The translations under genes and the position numbers were made by a program. A stretch of DNA of 31,932 nucleotides. Source: JALZDI01 sp965653225 (GTDB taxonomy: Bacteria; Actinomycetota; Actinomycetes; Propionibacteriales; Nocardioidaceae). The stretch covers positions 1 to 31,932 of the forward strand of contig CBFGZI010000034.1 in NCBI GenBank assembly GCA_965653225.1. The letters run 5' to 3'. Below the pieces are notes generated by a model. That model had not been told where the DNA came from. It did not search any database and saw nothing but the letters and a program-made list of their open reading frames with translations. Shown piece after piece: positions 8,064-15,388 of this stretch. How positions within the stretch are numbered: position 1 is the stretch's first letter; every line of letters begins with the position of its first letter.

Positions 8064-9439
8064 GGCCTGCTCACCCTCACCTGTCCGAAGCCCATGTTCA
8101 CGTTGACGTGCAGGTCGGGCGCCGCGGTGTCGGGCGTCGACCGGTTGCTGACGACGTCGCGCCCCTGCACGACGTTGCCGAGGATGTTCAGCTGTCCGGC
8201 GTCGGCGTGGCTGGTCACGTCCACGTCCACGCTGTCGGGCACCCGCACGACCACCTGCCCGGCCCGCATGTTCAGGTCGAGCGTGCGTCCGTCCAGCGCC
8301 GCGGTGTTCTGCACCCGGGTCAGGTCGACCAGGATCAGCCCGGCCGTGCGGCCGTAGCTGCTCTGCACGGCGTCGGCCCGCACCGGGTGTACGCGGATGT
8401 CACCGAACCTGGGGTTGGGGGACCACACCGCGACCGCCAGCACCAGCGCCGCCACGATGCCGGTGAAGACCAGCCCGGTGCTCCGGCCGGCGAACGCGCC
8501 CACCAGCAGCGCCACACCGATCACGCCCAGCGCGGTGGCCGGGTAGACCGCCCAGGGCAGGTTCGTGCCCGCGACCTCGACGAGCGCGACCACGCCCAGC
8601 GCCAGCAGCACCACGCCCATCGTGAGCCCGAACAGCGCCCGCGGCTTCGGCGGCTTGGGTGGCTTCGGCGCCCGCGGAGGCTGCGGGGGCTGCGGGGGCT
8701 GGTACGGCGGTGTGCTGGCGGGGGGAAGCGCCGGGGGCTCAGCCGACGAAGTCGATGGGGCCGTCGGGGCCGACGTGCTCTCGCCGGTCGTCGGTGCCGC
8801 CGCGGAGGTGAGGGCGCCGTAGGTCCCGGTGCCATAGGTGCCGGACTCGTAGCCGCCGCTGTCGCCGGTCCTCTCGTGGCTGCCGGTGTCGTACGTGGAC
8901 GGGGACGCGGGCGGCACGTACCCCGGGCCCGGCCACTGCTGCGGGCTCCCCGGCGGTGTTGCGCCGCCGGCAGCGAGACGCTGCCCGCCGCGCTGGCCGC
9001 GGTTGCGCAGCACCAGCCACACCACCAGCCCGATGACCACCAGCGGGATGACCGGCGGCGGCCAGCCGTTGCCGAAGCCCCACCACCAGCCGTTGCCGAT
9101 CAGCAGCAGCCCGGCGACGACGAGCGCGACGACCAGCACCACGGTGCGGGTCTCCTCGCCCATGTGGATCGGCGCCTGGTCCTTGCCGTCCTCGGGCACG
9201 AACAGCCAGACCGCGCCGTAGATCAGCGCGCCGGCCCCGCCGAAGAAGATCAGCACGACCAGCAGCACCCGGATGATGGTCGGGTCGATGTCGAGGTGCC
9301 GGCCGATGCCGCCCGCGACACCGGCGATCTTGCGGTCGGTGGTGCTGCGGCGAAGCCGGTTGAGCTCGCGCATCTGCGCGGAGGGGACCCGTGGTCCCTG
9401 ACCGCCGGGGGCGGCCGTGTCGTGCGGTGTCTGCGTCAT
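8060..9439 (-). CDS. PspC-domain membrane protein with LiaF-like C-terminal domain
   Basis: A 459-residue protein. An N-terminal PspC domain (about 32-83, STTDRKIAGVAGGIGRHLD) is followed by two more helices (98-145), a Pro/Gly/Ser/Thr-rich linker (about 150-265), a second membrane block (about 268-340), and a beta-rich C-terminal domain (345-459) ending in VNVNMGFGQVRVSRP. The C-terminal part resembles the LiaF/cell-wall-active-antibiotic-response type, in which short beta repeats sense envelope damage. Position, divergent from a PspC-histidine kinase, suggests an inhibitor or co-sensor of that kinase. The start is ATG 9439; an in-frame ATG at 9475 with AGGGG 8 nt upstream is an alternative that would add 12 residues and place the 9444-9477 inverted repeat inside the gene. 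Confidence 0.8.
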   Translation of the reverse strand: MTQTPHDTAAPGGQGPRVPSAQMRELNRLRRSTTDRKIAGVAGGIGRHLDIDPTIIRVLLVVLIFFGGAGALIYGAVWLFVPEDGKDQAPIHMGEETRTVVLVVALVVAGLLLIGNGWWWGFGNGWPPPVIPLVVIGLVVWLVLRNRGQRGGQRLAAGGATPPGSPQQWPGPGYVPPASPSTYDTGSHERTGDSGGYESGTYGTGTYGALTSAAAPTTGESTSAPTAPSTSSAEPPALPPASTPPYQPPQPPQPPRAPKPPKPPKPRALFGLTMGVVLLALGVVALVEVAGTNLPWAVYPATALGVIGVALLVGAFAGRSTGLVFTGIVAALVLAVAVWSPNPRFGDIRVHPVRADAVQSSYGRTAGLILVDLTRVQNTAALDGRTLDLNMRAGQVVVRVPDSVDVDVTSHADAGQLNILGNVVQGRDVVSNRSTPDTAAPDLHVNVNMGFGQVRVSRP

Positions 9440-9443
9440 GTCT

Positions 9444-9477
9444 CGATGGTCGCTCCCAGCGGGTCCGCGAACCATCG
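9444..9477 (-). promoter_or_regulatory. Inverted repeat just upstream of the PspC operon start
   Basis: CGATGGT (9444-9450) and ACCATCG (9471-9477) are a perfect inverted repeat, extended by a CGC/GCG pair with a one-base bulge. As RNA it would fold 4 nt before ATG 9439, with the only nearby GGGAG (9457-9453) in its loop. It could control translation or serve as an operator. Confidence 0.4.
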
Positions 9478-9505
9478 GGGACGCCCCTGATCTTCACGTC
9501 CAGGC

Positions 9506-9534
9506 GACCCCACCGGGTCAGGGACGGGTCAGGG
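9506..9534. promoter_or_regulatory. Direct repeats with helical-turn spacing in the divergent PspC/kinase promoter region
   Basis: GGGTCAGGG occurs at 9515-9523 and 9526-9534, starting 11 bp apart, so both face the same side of the helix. GACCC at 9506-9510 makes an inverted repeat with the first copy, and CCCCTGA at 9484-9490 is a further reverse-oriented copy of the TCAGGG core. The cluster is a good candidate operator for the NarL-type regulator encoded beside it. Confidence 0.4.
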
Positions 9535-9586
9535 TCCGGGCGGGGGTACGGGCAGGGGCGCGCACCCATGCGCGGGGCGTACCCGC

Positions 9587-9604
9587 GTGTGACCATTAAC
9601 GGTG
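9587..9604. promoter_or_regulatory. CCGTTAA-type motif shared with the M23 peptidase promoter region
   Basis: Read leftward, the site is CACCGTTAATGGTCACAC. The promoter region of the M23 peptidase gene contains the closely similar CCGTTAAGGTGACG. The site ends 2 bases before the histidine kinase ATG at 9606. It may be a shared activator or repressor site. Confidence 0.3.
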
Positions 9605-9605
9605 T

Positions 9606-10919
9606 ATGGACTCAGTGGACAGGGCCGCCGTCGACCCCGCAGTCGACCCCGGCAGCCCCAGCCCCCGCCGGGCGACTCGTAGTGCCGAGGATCGCTACCT
9701 GGGCGGGGTGTGCGGCGGGCTGGCCGGGCACCTCGGCGTGCCGGTGACCTGGCTGCGGGTCGGGTTCGTGGTGGCCACCGTCTTCAGCGGGATCGGGCCG
9801 CTGCTGTACGCCGGGCTGTGGCTCATGCTGCCGCTGGAGCACGAGCCGGACGACCAGCCGCAGGGGCTGGCGGCGGCCACCCGGCAGGGCAAGCGCCCGT
9901 CGCGTCGCACCCGCGGCTTCGACGACGTGGGCCCGCTGGTCGCGCTGGTGGCGCTGGCCGTCGGCGGTGCGCTGCTGCTGCGGCAGCTCGGGTTCGGGTT
10001 CAACTCGGTGTTCTTCTGGCCGCTGGTGCTGGCCACGGTCGGCATCGTGCTGCTGTGGCGGCAGGCCGACGAGGCGCAGCGCGCCCGGTGGACCGACGCG
10101 TCCGGGCGGCTGAGCACCGCGCGGGCGGTGTTCGGCGGCGGCGGTGTGTCCGCGGGCGTGCGGATCCTGCTCGGGCTCGCGCTGCTGGTGTCCGCGGTGG
10201 GGGCGATGGTCGCGCAGTCGGGCAACTTCGGTCTGCTCGACGACGTCGCGCTGGCGGCCGTGCTCGGTGTGCTGGGTGTGGTGCTGATCGTGTGGCCGTG
10301 GGTCTACCGGCTGACCAGCGACCTGACCGAGGAGCGGCGCGAGCGCATCCGGAGCCAGGAGCGGGCCGACGTCGCCGCGCACCTGCACGACTCGGTGCTG
10401 CAGACGCTGGCGCTGATCCAGAAGCAGGCGCATGACCCGCGCATGGTCGCCACGCTCGCGCGTGCGCAGGAGCGCGACCTGCGCTCCTGGCTCTACGACG
10501 ACCCCGGCCGCACCGAGGACACCCTGGCCGGCGCCCTCAAGGCCGCTGCCGCGCAGGTCGAGGACACCCACGGCGTGCCCGTGCAGGTGGTCACGGTCGG
10601 CGACCGGCCTCTCGACGGTGACCTGCAGGCCCTGGCGATGGCGGCGCGGGAGGCGATGGTCAACGCCGCCAAGCACTCCGGTGCCGCGCAGGTGGACGTG
10701 TTCGCCGAGTCGACCCCCGAGGGCATCGAGGTGTTCGTGCGCGACCGCGGCTGCGGGTTCGAGCCCGCGCAGGTGCCGTTGGACCGCCTCGGCGTACGCG
10801 GCAGCATCGTCGACCGGATGCGCAGGCACGGCGGCGACGCCGACGTACGCTCCGTACCCGGGGAGGGCACGGAGGTCCGCCTGACGCTCAGCAAGCCTGC
10901 GGGGGAGGAGGCCCGATGA
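9606..10919 (+). CDS. PspC-domain sensor histidine kinase (NarL-partner type)
   Basis: A 437-residue kinase. Order: PspC domain (about 25-78, RYLGGVCGGLAGHLG), a membrane block with about four helices (107-150 and 180-235), a HisKA_3 dimerisation helix with phospho-acceptor His261 in AAHLHDSVLQTL, and a HATPase_c domain with N-box Asn353 (EAMVNAAKHS), G1 box DRGCGF (380-385) and the GEGTEVRL glycine loop. It should autophosphorylate and pass phosphate to the response regulator whose ATG overlaps its stop (ATGA). Almost no extracellular loop is present, which fits intramembrane or partner-mediated sensing through the divergently encoded PspC proteins. The architecture recalls the envelope-stress system EsrISR of Corynebacterium glutamicum, from memory. 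Confidence 0.9.
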   Translation: MDSVDRAAVDPAVDPGSPSPRRATRSAEDRYLGGVCGGLAGHLGVPVTWLRVGFVVATVFSGIGPLLYAGLWLMLPLEHEPDDQPQGLAAATRQGKRPSRRTRGFDDVGPLVALVALAVGGALLLRQLGFGFNSVFFWPLVLATVGIVLLWRQADEAQRARWTDASGRLSTARAVFGGGGVSAGVRILLGLALLVSAVGAMVAQSGNFGLLDDVALAAVLGVLGVVLIVWPWVYRLTSDLTEERRERIRSQERADVAAHLHDSVLQTLALIQKQAHDPRMVATLARAQERDLRSWLYDDPGRTEDTLAGALKAAAAQVEDTHGVPVQVVTVGDRPLDGDLQALAMAAREAMVNAAKHSGAAQVDVFAESTPEGIEVFVRDRGCGFEPAQVPLDRLGVRGSIVDRMRRHGGDADVRSVPGEGTEVRLTLSKPAGEEAR

Positions 10920-11560
10920 ACACCAGGCGCAGGGTCGTGCTGGTCGACGACCACGGCATGTTCCGCAGCGGCGTGCGCGCCGAGCTGGGGTCGCACGTCG
11001 ACATCGTGGGGGAGGCCGCCGACGTCGACAGCGCCGTCGACGTCGTACGCCGTACGACCCCCGATGTCGTGCTGCTCGACGTGCACCTACCCGGCGGCGG
11101 AGGCGTCGAGGTGCTGCGCCGCGTGCACGGCTCGCTGCCGCAGACCCGGTTCCTCGCGCTCAGCGTCTCGGACGCTGCCGAGGACGTGATCGGCGCGATC
11201 CGCGGCGGCGCCCGCGGCTACGTCACCAAGACGATCACCGGGCCCGAGCTGGTGGAGGCCATCGGGCGGGTCGCCGACGGCGACGCGGTGTTCTCGCCGC
11301 GGCTGGCCGGGTTCGTGCTGGACGCGTTCGCCGGCTCGATCGACGTCGCCCACGTCGACGAGGACCTCGACCGGCTGACCGAGCGCGAGCGCGAGGTGAT
11401 GCGGCTGATCGCCCGCGGCTACGCGTACAAGGAGGTCGCCAAGGAGCTGTTCATCTCGGTGAAGACGGTCGAGACCCACGTGTCGAGCGTGCTGCGCAAG
11501 CTGCAGCTGTCGTCGCGGCACGAGCTGACCCGCTGGGCCAGCGACCGCCGGCTGATCTGA
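10916..11560 (+). CDS. NarL/LuxR-family response regulator
   Basis: A 214-residue regulator with a receiver domain (about 6-120) and a LuxR-type helix-turn-helix (about 154-196, LTEREREVMRLIARG to SVLRKL). Acidic pocket residues Asp11 and Asp12, phospho-acceptor Asp55 (VVLLDVHLPG), Ser83 and Lys105 are all in place, so it should be phosphorylated normally. It is translationally coupled to the PspC-kinase by a 4-base overlap and is its obvious partner. The likely targets are the divergent PspC operon and its own promoter, where paired GGGTCAGGG repeats are seen. Confidence 0.93.
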   Translation: MNTRRRVVLVDDHGMFRSGVRAELGSHVDIVGEAADVDSAVDVVRRTTPDVVLLDVHLPGGGGVEVLRRVHGSLPQTRFLALSVSDAAEDVIGAIRGGARGYVTKTITGPELVEAIGRVADGDAVFSPRLAGFVLDAFAGSIDVAHVDEDLDRLTEREREVMRLIARGYAYKEVAKELFISVKTVETHVSSVLRKLQLSSRHELTRWASDRRLI

Positions 11561-11567
11561 GCCTGGA

Positions 11568-11573
11568 TAGGGT
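11568..11573 (+). promoter_or_regulatory. Candidate -10 box for the small membrane protein gene
   Basis: TAGGGT matches TAnnnT and lies about 48 bp before the ATG at 11622, giving a short leader that carries the GGAAGGA ribosome-binding site. No convincing -35 element was found. Confidence 0.35.
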
Positions 11574-11621
11574 GTGCGCGCCGCCGCCGCGCGGCGCGAC
11601 GTGATCCGGGAAGGACCGCAG

Positions 11622-11966
11622 ATGGTGATCGTGACCAACGCCCTGGTGTTCATCCACATGCTCGGGATGGGTGCCCTGTTCGGTGGCGCGTTCGTCCAGA
11701 TCAAGGCGTCCGAGCGGGTCGTGAACAACGCGATGCTGCACGGCGTGCTGACCCAGGTGGTGTCCGGGCTGCTGCTCGTCGGCGTGCTCGAGTCGCAGGC
11801 CGAGCCGGTCAACCACGCCAAGATCGCGGTCAAGTTCGCGCTCGCGGTGATCATCGCGGTGCTGGCCATCGTCAACCGCAAGAAGCCCTCGATCCCCGAC
11901 GGCCTGTACTTCGGCATCGTCGGCCTCACCGTGGCCACCATCGCGGTCGCGGTCTTCTGGACCTGA
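11622..11966 (+). CDS. Small conserved membrane protein, function unknown
   Basis: A 114-residue protein with four predicted membrane helices (about 4-24, 40-55, 66-84 and 94-113) and a short basic loop (NRKKPSIPDG). The frame stays open 16 codons upstream, but ATG 11622 is chosen because GGGAAGGA lies 6 nt before it and the upstream part is low-complexity Ala/Arg. The histidine in FIHMLGMGALFGGAF recalls heme-copper or CopD-like small membrane proteins, but this is too weak to name a function. It follows the response regulator by 61 bp and has its own possible -10 box. Confidence 0.75.
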   Translation: MVIVTNALVFIHMLGMGALFGGAFVQIKASERVVNNAMLHGVLTQVVSGLLLVGVLESQAEPVNHAKIAVKFALAVIIAVLAIVNRKKPSIPDGLYFGIVGLTVATIAVAVFWT

Positions 11967-12008
11967 TGTCCGGCCGGCGCACCAAGGGAGAGCTCACCCA
12001 GGCCCTTC

Positions 12009-12048
12009 CCTCGGCGAACGGTCACTTCCCTCGGTTCATACGCCGAGG
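12009..12048. terminator. Candidate bidirectional terminator with 8-bp stem
   Basis: CCTCGGCG (12009-12016) and CGCCGAGG (12041-12048) are a perfect inverted repeat with a 24-nt loop, between the converging membrane-protein and PIG-L genes. A direct repeat CTTCCCTCGG (12005-12014 and 12025-12034) lies in the same stretch. Confidence 0.45.
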
Positions 12049-12084
12049 AGAGCGTCCGTAACCCCCGGCTACATGGCTTGTGGC

Positions 12085-12810
12085 TCAGGCGGTCGAGACG
12101 ACGAAGAACGACTCGGCCTGGCTGCCCTCCGGCAGCCCCGCGCGTCGCGCGTTGGCGCTGAACGCCTTGCGTATCCCGGCCTCCAGCCCCTCGGGGTCCG
12201 GGTGCTGGCTCTCGTGCGCCATCACCGCGGCGAGCTTGCGTTCGAACGCCGCGGTCACGTCGACCGTGTGGTTGCTGGTCGGGTGCCCCATCAGCCAGGT
12301 GTCGGCGACGGTCCACGGCTCCAGGCCCTCGTCGAGCAGCTCCGGGTGCGCGAACGGGTTCCGCGCGGCCGGGTAGATCGCGTCGAGCGCCGCCTTCCCG
12401 GCGGCCAGGTGGTCGGGGTGGCTGCGGCCGATGCGCGTGTAGTCGCGCTCCGTGCTCGGGATGACCATGCGCTGCGGCCGCAGCGCGCGGATGAGCCGCG
12501 AGATTTCCGCGACGAGGTCCTTCGTGGGCTCCAGCTCGCCGTCCACATAGCCCAGGAACCGGACGTCGTCGACCCCCACGTGGCCGGCGGCCACCCGCTG
12601 CTCCTTGCGGCGTACGTCGACCATCTGCTCCCGCGGCACCGAGCGGTCGAAGCCACCCGCCTGGCCGTCGGTGACGATGCAGTACGTGACGGCGATGCCG
12701 GCGTCGGTCCACCCGGCCACGGTTCCGGACACCGCGAAGTCGACGTCGTCGGGGTGTGCCGAGACCACGAGTACGCGGGAGACCTCGGAGTCGGGGATCG
12801 GTGCGCTCAC
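12085..12810 (-). CDS. PIG-L/LmbE-family zinc deacetylase
   Basis: A 241-residue protein with the family's zinc-binding signature: AHPDD (His19 and Asp22 as ligands, Asp21 as the likely base) and SHPDH (His134 as third ligand). The family removes N-acetyl groups from sugars; actinobacterial relatives include MshB (mycothiol synthesis) and Mca (mycothiol-S-conjugate amidase). At 241 residues it is shorter than MshB or Mca, so it is better called a generic PIG-L deacetylase with unknown substrate. The GTG start at 12810 lacks a Shine-Dalgarno sequence but has TAGCGT 7 nt upstream, typical of a leaderless transcript. It is divergent from the helicase gene, sharing a very short promoter region. 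Confidence 0.88.
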   Translation of the reverse strand: MSAPIPDSEVSRVLVVSAHPDDVDFAVSGTVAGWTDAGIAVTYCIVTDGQAGGFDRSVPREQMVDVRRKEQRVAAGHVGVDDVRFLGYVDGELEPTKDLVAEISRLIRALRPQRMVIPSTERDYTRIGRSHPDHLAAGKAALDAIYPAARNPFAHPELLDEGLEPWTVADTWLMGHPTSNHTVDVTAAFERKLAAVMAHESQHPDPEGLEAGIRKAFSANARRAGLPEGSQAESFFVVSTA

Positions 12811-12817
12811 AGCGGTG

Positions 12818-12853
12818 ACGCTAACAGGGGCAGTCGTCGTCCCCGTCTACGCT
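12818..12853. promoter_or_regulatory. Back-to-back candidate leaderless promoters (PIG-L leftward, pcrA rightward)
   Basis: Leftward, TAGCGT (12823-12818) ends 7 nt before the GTG of the PIG-L gene. Rightward, TACGCT (12848-12853) ends 10 nt before ATG 12864 of the helicase gene. Both fit TAnnnT, neither gene has a ribosome-binding site, and the boxes are only 24 bp apart, so the two polymerases probably exclude each other. Confidence 0.5.
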
Positions 12854-12863
12854 GGTGACCGAC

Positions 12864-15377
12864 ATGAGCGTGCCTTTCCCGATCCCGCAGGCCCCCTCCG
12901 CCCGAGACGCCGACGCCCTGGCCGACTCCGACGGCGCCTCCGACGTCCCGGGCGCCTCCGACGTCCCCGGCGGCTCCGACGGCTCGGAGGGCAGCGCGGA
13001 GCCCGCCCGCGAGCGGCCGCGGCGCTGGCGGCGGCTGGAGCCGGAGACGCTGCTCGCCGACCTCAACCCCTCGCAGCGGGCGGCCGTGGTGCACGAGGGC
13101 AGCCCACTGCTGGTGGTCGCCGGGGCCGGCTCGGGCAAGACCCGGGTGCTCACCCGCCGGGTCGCCTGGCTGCTCTCGCAGCGCGACGCCCACCCGGGGT
13201 CGATCCTGGCGATCACGTTCACCAACAAGGCCGCCGCCGAGATGCGCGAGCGGGTCGCCGAGCTCACCACCCCCCGCACCGCGGCGGCGATGTGGGTCTC
13301 CACGTTCCACTCCGCGTGTGTGCGCATCCTGCGCAGGGAGATCGACCGCTTCGGCTACAAGTCCTCGTTCTCGATCTACGACGACGCCGACCAGCGGCGG
13401 CTGATGTCGCTGGTGTGCCGCGACCTCGAGCTCGACCCCAAGCGCTTCACGCCGCGTGCGGTGCTCAACTGGGTCTCCAACTGCAAGAACGAGCTGCGCG
13501 ACCACGACGACGCCGCCAAGCACGCACAGAACCACCTCGAGGAGGTCTACGCGCAGGCCTACGGCGTCTACCAGACCCGGTTGCGCGAGGCCAACGCGCT
13601 CGACTTCGACGACCTCATCATGGTCACCGTGCACCTGTTCCAGGCGTTCCCCGAGGTGCGCGAGACCTACCGCCGCCGGTTCCGGCACGTGCTCGTCGAC
13701 GAGTACCAGGACACCAACCACGCCCAGTACGCCCTCGTCCGCGAGCTGTGCGCTCCTGCCGCGACCCGGCGCACGGTCGACGGCGACCTGGTAGGCGCAG
13801 GGGGCCCAGACGGCGTCGAGCAGACGGGCGAGGACGCTCCTCCGGCGGCCGAGCCCGCCGAGCTGATGGTGGTCGGCGACGCCGACCAGTCGATCTACGC
13901 GTTCCGGGGCGCGAGCATCCGCAACATCCTGGAGTTCGAGCGCGACTTCCCCGACGCGCGCACCGTGCTGCTTGAGCAGAACTACCGCTCCACCCAGACC
14001 ATTCTCAACGCCGCCAACGCCGTGATCGGGCACAACCGGGGCCGCAAGCCCAAGAACCTGTGGTCCGACGCCGGTGAGGGCAGCCCGGTCGTGGGCTACG
14101 TCGCCGACGACGAGCACGACGAGGCGCGGTTCGTCGCCGAGGAGATCGACCGGCTGACCGACGAGGGGCTGGCCAAGCCCGGCGACGTCGCGGTGTTCTA
14201 CCGCACCAACGCGCAGAGCCGGGTGTTCGAGGAGGTCTTCATCCGCGTCGGCCTGCCGTACAAGGTCGTGGGCGGCGTGCGGTTCTACGAGCGGCGCGAG
14301 ATCCGCGACGTGCTCGCCTACCTGCGGGTGCTCGCCAACCCCGCCGACACCGTCTCGCTGCGCCGCATCCTCAACACCCCCAAGCGCGGCATCGGCGACC
14401 GCGCGGTGGCCTGCGTGGAGGCTCTGGCCTCACGCGACCGCCTCACCTTCTACGACGCGTTGCGCAGGGCCGACGAGGCGCCCGGCATCGCCACGCGCTC
14501 GCTCTCCTGCATCAAAGGGTTCGTGCAGATGCTCGACGGGCTGGCGCAGCGGGTCGCCGACGACGAGCCGGTCGACCAGGTGGTGGAGGCCGTGCTGGCC
14601 GACACCGGCTACGTCGCCGCCCTGGAGGAGTCCGACGACCCGCAGGACGAGACCCGCGTCGAGAACGTCCACGAGCTGGTCGCGGTCGCCCGCGAGTTCG
14701 CCGACGAGTCCGACGTCGCCACGCTGGCGGAGTTCCTGGAGCGGGTGGCGCTGGTCGCCGACGCCGACCAGATCCCCGACGCCGACGAGGACGACCACGG
14801 CGTGGTCACGCTGATGACGCTGCACACCGCGAAGGGCCTGGAGTTCCCGGTGGTGTTCCTGACCGGCCTCGAGGACGGCGTGTTCCCGCACATGCGGTCG
14901 ATGGGCGACACCAAGGAGCTCGAGGAGGAGCGGCGGCTCGCCTACGTCGGGCTGACCCGCGCGCGGCAGCGGCTGTACGTCTCCCGTGCGGTCGTGCGCT
15001 CGGCGTTCGGCACTCCGCAGCACAACCCGCCGTCACGGTTCTGCGACGAGATCCCGCTGACGCTCGTCGACTGGCGCCGCACGCAGGCCGCGCAGACCTC
15101 GTGGGTCAACACCTCCGCCACCAGCCGTAGCGGCGACGACTCCGCCCGCGCCCGCGGACGCACGACGTGGACCGGCGCGTCCAAGGTCGATGCCTCGTCG
15201 GGCCGGCGGCCGGTGCCGTCGCTGCAGCCGGGTGACCGGGTGCTGCACGACTCGTTCGGGATGGGCACGGTGGTATCGCTGCGCGGCGAGGGCGAACGCA
15301 CCCAGGCGGCCGTCGACTTCGGCTCGCAGGGGGTCAAGCAGCTGCTGCTGCGGTTCGCGCCGATCGAGAAAGTCTGA
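12864..15377 (+). CDS. pcrA: UvrD/PcrA-type ATP-dependent DNA helicase
   Basis: A superfamily-1A 3'-5' DNA helicase of 837 residues (840 from GTG 12855; positions use the longer form). Visible motifs: Walker A AGAGSGKT (89-96), TFTNKAAAEMRERV (121-134), DEYQD (282-286), GDADQSIYAFRGA (341-353), QNYRST (375-380), TLHTAKGLEFP and LAYVGLTRAR. It ends in a Tudor-like RNA-polymerase-binding domain (VLHDSFGMGTVVSL), as in PcrA/UvrD1. Its roles are nucleotide-excision repair and removal of recombination intermediates or stalled polymerase. The N-terminal ~55 residues are Ser/Asp/Gly-rich with a repeated GASDVP unit, and about 37 extra residues (300-336) sit between motifs II and III. ATG 12864 is chosen because the -10 box TACGCT would place the transcript start past the GTG. 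Confidence 0.92.
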   Translation: MSVPFPIPQAPSARDADALADSDGASDVPGASDVPGGSDGSEGSAEPARERPRRWRRLEPETLLADLNPSQRAAVVHEGSPLLVVAGAGSGKTRVLTRRVAWLLSQRDAHPGSILAITFTNKAAAEMRERVAELTTPRTAAAMWVSTFHSACVRILRREIDRFGYKSSFSIYDDADQRRLMSLVCRDLELDPKRFTPRAVLNWVSNCKNELRDHDDAAKHAQNHLEEVYAQAYGVYQTRLREANALDFDDLIMVTVHLFQAFPEVRETYRRRFRHVLVDEYQDTNHAQYALVRELCAPAATRRTVDGDLVGAGGPDGVEQTGEDAPPAAEPAELMVVGDADQSIYAFRGASIRNILEFERDFPDARTVLLEQNYRSTQTILNAANAVIGHNRGRKPKNLWSDAGEGSPVVGYVADDEHDEARFVAEEIDRLTDEGLAKPGDVAVFYRTNAQSRVFEEVFIRVGLPYKVVGGVRFYERREIRDVLAYLRVLANPADTVSLRRILNTPKRGIGDRAVACVEALASRDRLTFYDALRRADEAPGIATRSLSCIKGFVQMLDGLAQRVADDEPVDQVVEAVLADTGYVAALEESDDPQDETRVENVHELVAVAREFADESDVATLAEFLERVALVADADQIPDADEDDHGVVTLMTLHTAKGLEFPVVFLTGLEDGVFPHMRSMGDTKELEEERRLAYVGLTRARQRLYVSRAVVRSAFGTPQHNPPSRFCDEIPLTLVDWRRTQAAQTSWVNTSATSRSGDDSARARGRTTWTGASKVDASSGRRPVPSLQPGDRVLHDSFGMGTVVSLRGEGERTQAAVDFGSQGVKQLLLRFAPIEKV

Positions 15378-15388
15378 CGGGGCTGCTG

